From Plumapathes pennacea (Eukaryota > Cnidaria > Anthozoa > Antipatharia > Myriopathidae): a DNA stretch of 64,000 nucleotides. The position numbers and the translations under genes are program-made. Below, piece by piece: positions 1 through 9,600 of this stretch. Below the pieces are notes generated by a model. The model was not told where the DNA came from. It did not search any database and saw only the letters and a list, made by a program, of their open reading frames with translations. Where the stretch lies: assembly GCA_964036295.1 (NCBI GenBank), contig OZ038462.1, positions 20,894,363 through 20,958,362 of the forward strand. The letters are read 5' to 3'. How positions within the stretch are numbered: the first letter of the stretch is position 1; every line of letters begins with the position of its first letter.

Positions 1-99
1 GATATGGAACTTTGACATGAAAATCCCTTTCACTTCGTCGACATTCTCTGACCATGAAGTCAAACTTTAGCTAAATGCAAAACATCAACTCTTCTCAAC

Positions 100-460
100 A
101 TCAACGTGAACTTCTTCTGTTATAGAATGTCTTTACCAACAGCTTTCATTTGAATGGTCACACCGGCGTTTAGGTTTTAGTTGATAGTTCATGAAGGAGT
201 AGGAAGTGAACACTGCTATTACAATATACCTGTTGAAAGCTTTCATTTGAGTGGCCACACCTGGAGGTTTCATTTGACAGGTCACGAGCTGGAAGTGAAC
301 ACTGCTATTAGAATGTACTCATTAAGAGCTTTCATTTGAGTAGTCACACCTTCAGGTTTCATTTTACAGTTCATAAGTTGAAAGTGAATACTGTTATTAG
401 AATGTACTCATTGAGAGCTTTCATTTGAGTAGTCACACCTTCAGGTTTCACTTGATGCTG
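100..460. repeat. ~89-bp tandem repeat, block 1 upstream of the GPR157-like gene
   Basis: At least three and a half degenerate copies of an ~89-bp unit run head to tail. Each unit holds the phrases CTTTCATTTGAGTGGTCACACC, read at about 143, 240, 330 and 419 with small changes, then GGTTTCATTTGACAG, then GGAAGTGAACACTG and ATTAGAATGTACTCATT. The spacing is about 97, 90 and 89 bases. The same unit recurs at 4440-4700 beyond the 3' end of the receptor gene in the same orientation. I see no coding potential in it. Confidence 0.85.
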
Positions 461-470
461 GTCCAATGAA

Positions 471-1295
471 GGCCATAAAACATACGATTTTGATGTAGAT
501 ATACAGCGGTTTTCAGATGACTGTCCAAAACCAAAACGAAATGTAATTTACAGCGCCAATCACAAAGGTCGCAAGAACAGACATTCAACCGACCAAAAGC
601 CAAAATGATCTGCGAATAGGCCAAAAATGCTGCTAAACCAATCCAAAAGCGAAGCAAACGCAAAACCAAAGCATTTGCACGAGATTACTTGAAAGTCAGA
701 TAGGGTGGGACGAAACATCACATAAAAATTTACATGGCAAATCGAAGCGGACTTGTAATGGTGTGATTAAACCGTCCCGTAAAAAAAAGTCTCCGTCCAC
801 ACGATAGTGGTTTCAATTTATTATTGCCTGTCCGCACTGAAAACGGAACTTTTTTTTCCGTCTAGAACGCTTTTGTTTTCGGGTGTCCACACGAGTATCA
901 AAAAATGTCTAGACTTTGGAAAAGTACCGTTTTTGCTTACTACTTTTACCGTTTACGTGTGGACGGGAGCCGTCAAAAATGTGCACTACAGCCTTAGATC
1001 GATCTGAGGGTCCAGAAACGACCAAGGCTCTTGATGTCCCAGAGCTTTTGTTTTTTCGGCTTCCCAAAGAAAGCCGTTTAAAAGCGAGCCGTGGACGAAA
1101 AACGAGAGAAAACATATTTCTAAACTATTCAGTATTTTTTTCTCTTTGCAGGTTCGCTTCGGAACGGCTTAAATTCTTTGACCATGACCGGCAGATGGAC
1201 GAACAAATAGCTGAACAACCCTCCCCTCCCCTCAAACTCCGATTTTTGCTTTATTTTCCTTTTGTCGCGTGACTTGCTTGGACGAGTTTCACATC
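471..1295. other. Upstream region of the GPR157-like gene, with a foldback repeat
   Basis: No gene is supported here. Within it, about 786-970 is a foldback: CGTCCACACG at 794-803 is mirrored by CGTGTGGACG at 956-965, with related short motifs between, as in a MITE. A second partial arm, GTGTCCACACG, lies at about 882. The remaining sequence must hold the promoter and 5' UTR of the receptor gene, but I could not identify a TATA box or initiator with confidence. Confidence 0.55.
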
Positions 1296-4262
1296 ATGAA
1301 AGACACGACACTGGAAAGCTTCGTAAATGGACCCGTTAATAAAGCTCTCACGACCATCGCCTCGTGTTTGTCGGTGTTCGGAACGTTGGTCATCTTCGCT
1401 ACATTCGTGCTGTGGAAAGACGTGCGGACCCAGTCGCGAAAGATTCTAGTCTACCTCTCTGTTGGAGACTTCTTGACCGCAATTGCCAACGACTGGGGAC
1501 TCTGGCTACCGAGCGGTAACAGTAAGCACACTCAGTGCTACGTTCAGGGAACTATTAACATTGCGGCCATTTTGTCTTCGTTTTTCTGGACGGTCTACTT
1601 GTCGCTGTATCTCTATTTGAGTATTTGTAACAGAATCTCTAGCGGAAGCGAGCGTCGTGTCATGCGTGTGTTCCACATTACTGCCTGGGGAATTCCAATC
1701 CTGATTGCTTCGCTTGCAGCGGGAATGGAAAAAATCGGACCTACTGGGGACAGGGCATCGGCAGGTTGGTGTTGGATCAGAACTGATAATCAGCTGCCTT
1801 GTGTGGATGCCATATTGTGGATGCTTCTAGCTGGGAAGGGCTGGGAAATCGTGGCGTACGTGGCCATTGTTGTTTTTTATTTCATGGCCAGATGGCATAT
1901 GAGGGCTGGGGTAAGTTAGTTTGATGATGTATTGTCTGTTCTTGAATCGAGAGGGTTGGAATTGAGTAGTGGAAGTAGCAGTCACAGCAGTAGAAGTAGC
2001 AAGCACAGACGTAAGCTGATGTAAAGAACGTGTTGGCTGAGTTTTCGAGCGTTATGCACCGGAAGTATTAGTTATGTAAAGACCAATAAATGACTTACGC
2101 TTTTTCCTAATGTCCAGACGGCCAAAATAGTTGTATTCCTGTGCAAGTTCAATCTTTAGTGTGGCACAGGAATCATGCTGGACTTGTGGTTGTTTTCTGT
2201 GGCATATCCCTAATGCTCAAAGAGTATTGACACGGCATTAAAACATGTGAGCTGTGGGCAGAAAAACCTCCCTGTTTTCAGCCTATAAATAATAATAATA
2301 AAAAATTGACCTTATAATCCAGGATTAGCATAATTGGACTTTGAACAACCGAACCCTGGAGGAAAAAAGTTGGACAACTGGAAAATGTGGAACTACCCTT
2401 TTTCACTCCCAAGAGTGATCAACTTCAATTTTCTCCTCAGTTCTCACCAGGGTTATGTAATAAACATACAGTTTTGAGAACTTGGCTTTTGATACCTTGC
2501 TCAGATTAAAGTTGTTTAAACTGTCAATTCTCACCACATCACATACTCCTTGAATGATTTGGAAAAATCTGCAATATGAAGTTGGAAGTAAAAGGGGTAT
2601 TGTCTATTTTCTAAACAGGTTTATTACAAGGAAGGGACTCCATTCCTTACTCCCAGGGCCGTGCTCGTAGCAAAAAAGGCAGAACGAAAGTTTATTGCGA
2701 TTCCTCTGGTCTTCATTGCACTGCGCATCTGGGGCACCATCAGGTTTTTCTGTTATGTCCATTACTGCTCAACAGGTGATCATTGCGATCAATCCGCTCA
2801 GGAATGGCTGTCTGTATTTCACGTGAGTAACAAGTACAATGTTGCGTTTGTATTGAAATTCACTCCTATTTCTGTTGAGTCAATTTATGTTCAAAAGTTC
2901 TCACCGCAAACACACAGATGGTTTACTGTAAGTCGTACGAACCAGGTAGCAGAATTGGAGCGGTAGACTGTCGATCTAACTAGACTATATTCCGTGTTGA
3001 TTGCACAAGAACTGAATAATTCGTGGACCTTGCTTCCAGTTTGTCTATTCTTAGTTTCTATCAGTGCAGTATACTACTGGGCTCTTTGCACGGGAACTGG
3101 CACAAGCTTCAAAACGAGGCTGTCCTGGCAAAACTGAGAATGTTACCATGAAATTTTTGCATGCAACTCTCGAAATAAAACATGATTATCTCCTCTGTAG
3201 ACGCCTTGGTGCTTTAGAGCGATAGGAAACTCTCTTGTTTCATGTCTGGCGGATTTCGTGCCAGTTTAGCCTCGCTTTGAATCCAAGATGCCGGCACCGT
3301 GAATGAGCGAAGTGCACGATCGACAAATCGTGGTCGATGTGTTCAAACTGGACGCCCTTAAAGAAACTAGCTAACTTTCCGAGCGTTAGCCCTTCGTCGG
3401 GGCAAGCGTATACTGTTGGTCGATTCGTGTCACATTTAAGAATTATATAACGCGTCACCGTGTAATATAGCCTCATCTAAACACTTAGGAAGTTGGGAGA
3501 ACACGAGAGTAGCGTAAGGAAACCACGAGGCCGCCGAGTGGTTTCCGGCGCGTGAGGCTATATTACACGGCGACGTGTTATATATTTCTTTTATAAAACA
3601 ATATTAGTCAAGTAAAATACATCACGTATCGCGTCAGCGTGTAATATACTCTCACCTTACACGGCTGTTTATTCAATCAGGGCGCGCGTAGTATCATAGT
3701 TATTTTATAAGAGCCTCATCGCAAACCTGTTTAAGGTCACTCCAGAGTTTCATCGGGCGCACTCGTCTATGACAAACTTTGGATCATAACTTTGGATTCT
3801 TGCTAGTGGATGTTGTTCGTGGGTAGCGCTGAGCAGTTCTCGAGTTTTAAACTCACTGAACACCAGTGCTTTGTAAATAAACGCGGAGTTGGCGAAGGAC
3901 GTTCCAAAATGTGTACGCGTACGCAGATTACTGTTCAAATAAATTACGTCCAGGCAGCTCTAAAAATACAATGTTTGCACGCAATTTTTCAAGAAATGCC
4001 ATTTCTGACTTGTTATCCAGGGCACGGTTAACTTGAACCAGCCTCTAAACGTATTCTTACTCACCTTGTCATATTTTGATTTCAGGGCATTGGAGACAGT
4101 AGTCAAGGCTTTGCCAATTTTATTCTTTTTTGCCTTTTCACTGAGAAGATACGGAGCAAGCTTCACCGTTTGTTTTGCAGAATTCTGTGCTGCAAGACTC
4201 TTCCAGAGGACACACACATTGGGATCGAGAGTACAAATGCTGCTATCGATGATGCTAACTGA
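1296..4262 (+). CDS. GPR157: GPR157-like seven-transmembrane receptor (3 exons)
   Basis: Exons are 1296-1910, 2619-2822 and 4086-4262. All junctions are GT-AG and in phase 0, giving 331 aa, close to vertebrate GPR157. TM1 is near residues 17-40, TM2 50-70, TM3 85-110, TM4 128-150, TM5 175-200, TM6 229-253 and TM7 274-294. Cys81 at the top of TM3 and Cys159 in the second extracellular loop can form the usual disulphide. The TM6 stretch FIALRIWGTIRF and the TM7 stretch GIGDSSQGFANFILF are the parts that recall GPR157. The ATG at 1296 was chosen because it lies just before TM1. In vertebrates GPR157 is an orphan receptor resembling slime-mould cAMP receptors, reported at primary cilia with Gq signalling; function here is inferred by homology. 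Intron 1 holds a decayed piggyBac-like MITE and intron 2 another foldback repeat. Confidence 0.88.
2395..2600. mobile_element. Decayed piggyBac-like MITE in GPR157-like intron 1
   Basis: The left end CCCTTTTCACTCCCAAGAG and the degraded right end GGAAGTAAAAGGGG match the ends of the intact family member at 11101-11305. The inner phrases AGTGATCAACTTCAATTTTC and CTTGGCTTTTGATACCTTGC are also shared. No TTAA duplication is left. Confidence 0.7.
3440..3715. mobile_element. Foldback MITE in GPR157-like intron 2
   Basis: The inverted arms contain CGTGTAATATAGCCTCA (from about 3459) and TGAGGCTATATTACACG (from about 3553). A further TGTAATATACTCTCACC follows near 3641. A related copy at about 63040-63228 shares both the arm and the inner phrase GGGAGAACACGAGAG, so this is a dispersed family. 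No open reading frame is present. Confidence 0.7.
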
Positions 4263-4369
4263 ATAAGAGAAATCAATGATGAATCTGAAGTGTGAGGATG
4301 TTCTCTGTTCAGAAGCATTCGCATCGTGTAATGACTGAGACCACGAGAATTTGGCCGAAGCATGCATCA

Positions 4370-4375
4370 AATAAA
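4370..4375 (+). terminator. Candidate polyadenylation signal of the GPR157-like gene
   Basis: AATAAA lies 108 bases after the receptor stop codon at 4260-4262, a normal distance for a short 3' UTR. No transcript evidence is available. Confidence 0.55.
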
Positions 4376-4439
4376 CTCAAAATGTAATCATAACCTGAAT
4401 TGATATACAATAGGGTCCTAGCTCAAACATTTTCGCACT

Positions 4440-4700
4440 CATCGAGACTTCATTTGAGATTTCACTTGACAGTTGAGTAGTTAGAAGTGAACACAATCGC
4501 CGAGAGCGTTCATTCAAGTGGTAGCACCTTTAGAAAGCGGATACTGCTGTTAGAATGTAAGCGCATTGAGAGCTTTCATTTGAGAGGTTACACCTTTAGG
4601 TTTCACTTGACAAATCAGGAGTTGGAAGTGAACACTGTTATTAGAATGTACTCATTGAGAGATTTCATTTGAGTGGCCACACCTTTAGGTTTCGTTTGAC
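4440..4700. repeat. ~89-bp tandem repeat, block 2 downstream of the GPR157-like gene
   Basis: Almost three copies of the same unit as at 100-460, in the same orientation: GAGAGCTTTCATTTGAGAGG, TTTAGGTTTCACTTGAC, GTTGGAAGTGAACACTG and TTAGAATGTACTCATTGAG all recur. The two blocks bracket the receptor gene. Confidence 0.85.
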
Positions 4701-5639
4701 GAGCTACAAGGCTATGAAACATAAAATTGTTCAGAAATGGGATGTTTCCTGAGTCAAATATGGCTTTGGTAGTTAGGTGTGACATATCTCTTTGGCTAAA
4801 AAGTATTATTATAATCATACACCTGAGTATACAAGTGGAAGTTGTAGTATTAGAAATGTAGTAATGTATTAATTATGCAAATTTCTTTGCAGTCTGTCCC
4901 ATTTCAGGATGGTGTAAAAATATCAGATACGAAAAATGGATCTTTTATGCATAGACTACTCATTTCTTAGATAGTAAATAAGCCCTGGTCCAACTCGTAA
5001 AGTACAGTAATGTACATGTGTAAATGGCATAACTCAATTCAAATTATGACCCATCAAATATTTCCTCCCGCGCGTGATTGGTAGAATCGTGACACGTGAC
5101 CGAATAACGTCCGCTCGAGAGCGGACGTTATCAGCGAATAATCCCCGCCTGGCGAACTAACGCTATTTATTGATAATATCCGAACACAGTTCTATTTATT
5201 TAATCACAGAAATCATTACAAGACGACTACTGAGGAGGACATCAATTTATTGGTCGAAAAAACAGTTCCAGAAAGCACTAAAAAGCTTCACAGTTTCCGC
5301 GCCGTTGTTTGCGCTGCGAGAGGAAATATTTGAACGATAACATAACCTGTGCACGTGAAAAGCGAAGCCCGCACACTGTGAACTTCGACTTCGAATTTGA
5401 TTGTAATGGCGACGAACGCTGACCGACGGAAGTGACGTTGAACATATTTCCGCCTATCACAGGTCCTTCTTTGGATGCTATTTTTAGTCAAACCTGTCAG
5501 TAGTCATCACGATGTCTGTGACTTCGATGTTCATTTGAAGACTTGTCTTCAGAACGCCAACTTCTGCGCGATGAACCCGTTTCTTTTCTCTGTTTCCTGT
5601 CTCTGTCCTCCTTTCGACTTGTGTGATGTCTGAAGAGGA
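4701..5639. other. Intergenic region with a perfect hairpin at 5104-5131
   Basis: No gene is firmly supported. ATAACGTCCGCT (5104-5115) and AGCGGACGTTAT (5120-5131) form a perfect 12-bp stem with a 4-base loop. A short open stretch begins with ATG near 5626 (MSEEEYENKK) and could be a first exon with donor AAG|GTCAAA. It runs straight into the tandem repeat that follows and I cannot link it to a second exon, so I do not call a gene. Confidence 0.5.
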
Positions 5640-5945
5640 ATACGAAAACAAGAAAGGTCAAAACTTTTCACCACCCCGCGGTCATCAACAATTTTCAACA
5701 ATTTTCACCAACTCGCGGTCATCAGAATGTTACAAAACTTTTTACCAACCTGCGGTCATCAAAACTTTTTTTAAAATTTTCACCGCCCCGCAGTCATCAA
5801 AATGTTTTAAAAAGTTTTACCACCCCGCGTCATTAAATTTTTTCAAAAAAAAATTCAAAACTTTTCAAAAAATCACCACCCCGCGGTCATCAAAATTTTG
5901 AAAAAAATTCACCAGCCCGCAGTCATCAAAAGTTTTCTCAAAAAA
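5640..5945. repeat. Degenerate ~50-bp tandem repeat with CACCCCGCGGTCATCAAAA core
   Basis: The core CACCCCGCGGTCATCAA recurs about seven times with changes, near 5671, 5709, 5747, 5782, 5820, 5876 and 5911. Poly-T/poly-A spacers of variable length separate the copies. The spacing is irregular and the block is non-coding. Confidence 0.8.
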
Positions 5946-6639
5946 CCTCCCCGAGGTTTGAAAAGGACCCCTTTCAGGCAGAGCCCCAACCACCACCAGC
6001 TGTGATTAGGCAAACGAAGTCTCAAAATACGTAACAGTATGCAAACGTTGGGATTAAATACGAAGGCAGCTGATGCAGTGAGTGATAATCTGAGTATCAG
6101 TGTATAGGCCAGCTAAGAAAAACCCGGGTCTGTACTTATCAAGTGTAATCAGCAGTGATTCAGCATTGGCAGCGGGAAGAGAAAGAGCAGGTAGTGTGGA
6201 AGGCAAGGTCCTGCCGTAACTTTCTGTGTTTTGACTGTGTTTCAGCTAATTTTGTTGAGTTTTGAGTTTTCACCTTGAGGTTTGTTGAGGATTATATTTA
6301 ACTTGTGCATGCTCTACAGGGTCCAGGAATTAACGGTTGTCCAGTTGTCCCGCGGATTGACAACGGACAACGCGTCAAATCCATCGTGGTTGTCCAGTTG
6401 TCCCGAACAACCAAATATCAAATAGTGTGTAATGGCCATCCCTAGGGCAACCAAAGGATTTGACAAAAACAAAACAAAACAAAACAAAACAAACAAACAA
6501 AAAACTTTCTTTTCTTTTTACATCAAACGAGGTGTAGTTAGGGAAACCAAAACACGAATTCCAGTTGTGGCGGGATCAACTGAGCACAAAAGTTGATTTC
6601 AAAGCCTCACTGGCTCTGGTATATTTTTGCTCAGATGCC
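5946..6639. other. Region 3' of PPIL4, no gene seen
   Basis: It contains a dispersed phrase at about 5953-5985 (GGTTTGAAAAGGACCCC then GGCAGAGCC) that recurs near 57940. GGTTGTCCAGTTGTCCCG occurs twice, near 6333 and 6389. An (AAAAC)n run lies at about 6465-6500. It should also contain the PPIL4 3' UTR; I saw no decisive polyadenylation signal. Confidence 0.5.
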
Positions 6640-9600
6640 TCACCTGTCTTTCCTGTGAGATGATGGAGTGTGTTTGTAGTCCCCGTCTTCTCTATCGTGT
6701 CTTTCTCTACCTTCGTGTGAACTTTCCCTTTCTCGTCTGGTGCTTTTTCCTTCCTGGAATGTGTGAAGTCATGGCGAAGAGTAAATATATTTACACTGAT
6801 CAAGAAAGCATCACACCAACACTGAACATCACACTTCTCCTTTCGATACAAAGGCAGCTGTATGTGGTTCAGTATGAAAGGGAGGTTGACGTGACTGTAC
6901 GAGAAACTGAAAAATGAGACGCGTATGCAGGAGATTGACGCAACTATGCGGGAGACCGGAAATGAGGCTTGTTGTGGGAAGTTGACGTGATTATGCGGAA
7001 GACTGTAAATGAGGCTTGTATGTGGGAAATTGACGTGACTGTGCGAGAAACCGGGAGACAAGGTGCGTATGCGGAAGATTCACGCGACCATGCGGGAGAC
7101 CGGAAATGAGGCGCGTATGCGGGAGAGTTAGCAGCTCTGGTCTGCAACAGATGATTGTACTGTAGACTGCTGAAGTTCAAAATGTTGAGTTAAAAACAGT
7201 TCGTACCTTGTGCCTCTCCTCCTTGTATTCCCTACTTTTGTGTTTTCTTTGTACATCTTCCTCCTCCTCACTGCTACATTCTCTAGATTTCTTGTGTCGT
7301 TTCTCTCGTTCTCTTCGTCGTTCCCTGTTCCTCCTGTGTTCCTCTTCACTGTCGCTCTCTTCTCTTCCCCTCCTTCTCTTCCTCTCTTCGTCCCGATCAC
7401 TTTCATTTCGCTTTTTCTTTTTCCTTCTTTCTCGGTCATCATCACTGAAGTCTGAAGTTTCTCTTTTCTTTTTCTTCCCGTCTTTACTTTGCTCCTTTCC
7501 ACGGTCTTCTTCATTTCCGCTCTCATCAAAAACTAAGTCATATCTGGTGCTTATGTCAAGTGTTTCTCTTTCCAGTAATTTTGTTTGTATCTTATTATTG
7601 CATAGAGAATAATACATGGGCGCGCGGAGATATGAAATTTATCTTCGAGTGTTCATCTCGATATCTCACGAGTGAGCGATGAACACTCGAAGATAAATTT
7701 CATATTTCCAAGCGTCCATGTATTATTCTGTTTATTTCATAAACTCTGGTGTGATACAGAGATTTCCGCCACTAAGAAATGAGAAAACATGCAAGATTAC
7801 TGCTTGGCTGATATTAACACACGTAAAAATATCTCAGTGGCGGAAATCTATATATCACACCAGAGTTTATGTAATAAATTATTTTACATGTAATAGTATT
7901 GTAGCTTGCCATACAGCACTCACACATTAGGTGTTGGCAGACGTCCAATTTCACGCAAAATTCTGCGTAAATTTTCTAGAGCTGTCTACGCATCTGAACA
8001 TCTGCGCAGGTGTACGCATTTTTAAATGTCACTCACTCATTTAGGTACGAAATACTGATGCTCATTCAGACTTAACATTCATGATGCTGCAAAGAATAGT
8101 CACTTATGCTAGATTCTCACAGCACTGGGATGATCTGTACGGTGTATCAATATTCAACAGCAGAATACAAAATTTGACTTATATTCCTTGGGTCAAGTTC
8201 CTCGCCCTCCCCTGCATTCAAAGCTGGCACTTTGTACAGGCATAAGGCAAACAATACTCACATACATTACTCAGTATTGAATGGGGGTGAGCATTGGAGG
8301 GTGGGGGAGGGGGGTGATTTGTACTCATTCCCCAACTATTATGATTATAATATTAGCTCAGAGAACAAATTAAAACGCAATCAGAGGATACTTGCTCCTG
8401 CCTGACTTGTCCTTGACTGCATACTTGGGTGCTTTGTCTTCTTTCTTATCAATGACAGGTCTGGCTCCTGGAAGAAATGAGACTTGCTAAGAAATACTTA
8501 CATTTCACGGAAAGTCTGTATAAGCTACAATCCTGGCCAGAAGTCATGGGACACTTAGCTTTTTATCTGAAAATGATGACACTTTCACACTTCCCGCCCC
8601 CCTCCCCCCATACAATGTTGACTGAGTGTGCTCAAACTGCACACTCTTTAAGCAACATTGTATAGGGGGAGGGGGAGCCGCTTTTGTTGTTGAACAAGAG
8701 TGATGGTGAAAAAATAGCATTTTTGCAGAGTGTCCCACATACTTTTGGCCAGGATTGTAGTCCTGCACTGGTTCAGTCAGCAGATTCATATCAAACGTTG
8801 ATGTAGATATACTGGACGGACTACTGAACGCCGTGAGGAATGTATGGGCCGATGTTTCAAGCGTCATCCCTTCGTTAGAGCAAAGACTTTAATCACTTCG
8901 CTCTGCCGAAGGGAATTACTGAAAATTTCAGCCAAAACATTCTTTGCGGCATTCGGCAAATCTTCATCAACCTTTTGTCGACACCCAAAAATCACATTTT
9001 ACGCACTGCATTTTCAGAAATCGCGCGCGCATTTTGAAACGGCCAACACCTGCCTATGTACAAGATATTCTCACTTGCAGAACTTGGTAACTGTTGAATT
9101 TTGAACCACTTTCCTATCTCGGCTTTCACAATTTGAAGGCATTTCCCAGAACTACTTGTGAACAATTGTCCAGAACACAAGTTATATTCACTGAATGTGT
9201 TTTTCATTACTTCAATGTACGACGCATTAATTTCTTGGGAATGCCCCGCCTGGACCTACGCAATTCCACAGTAAACAGTACAATGTCTGACAGTACGTCT
9301 ATACCAACAGAGCTAAACGACACATATTTCTCGTAGTAACTAGTATACTGCAATAGGGAAAACTGAAGTTAAAGGGGTCCTCTACACCACAGTCCTTTGC
9401 GCACAGAAATCCTTGGTTCCGCCATTTTTGGGGCCCCCGAAAGTCGAAAGATGAATACCAATCCACTTCCATCCAACTCGTTTGAGGAGAAGATTAGTTT
9501 CTTTTGATCCAAATGTTCTACTAACCTACTTTTCCTTTGATTAATTACGTTCTTTCGTGTTGGGAACCAAATTCAGCCTTGGATTTTCCAGATGTAAACA

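Noticed and set aside
5623..5901. Plus-strand frame starting MMSEEEYENKKG
   Set aside because: Only about ten codons look protein-like before it enters a non-coding tandem repeat, and no second exon could be linked.
7208..7612. Plus-strand Ser/Leu/Phe-rich frames
   Set aside because: They are the reverse of the PPIL4 Arg/Glu/Lys-rich exon 12. The same explains 60496-61376 opposite UTP14A.
7177..7617. 146-aa Arg/Glu/Ser-rich minus-strand frame as an independent gene
   Set aside because: Most of it (7207-7543) is exon 12 of PPIL4, confirmed by splice sites and phase. The ends are intron sequence.
7740..7930. CRISPR-like or regulatory repeat array near the PPIL4 intron foldbacks
   Set aside because: The repeats are inverted arms of foldback elements, not direct repeats with unique spacers, and the genome is eukaryotic.
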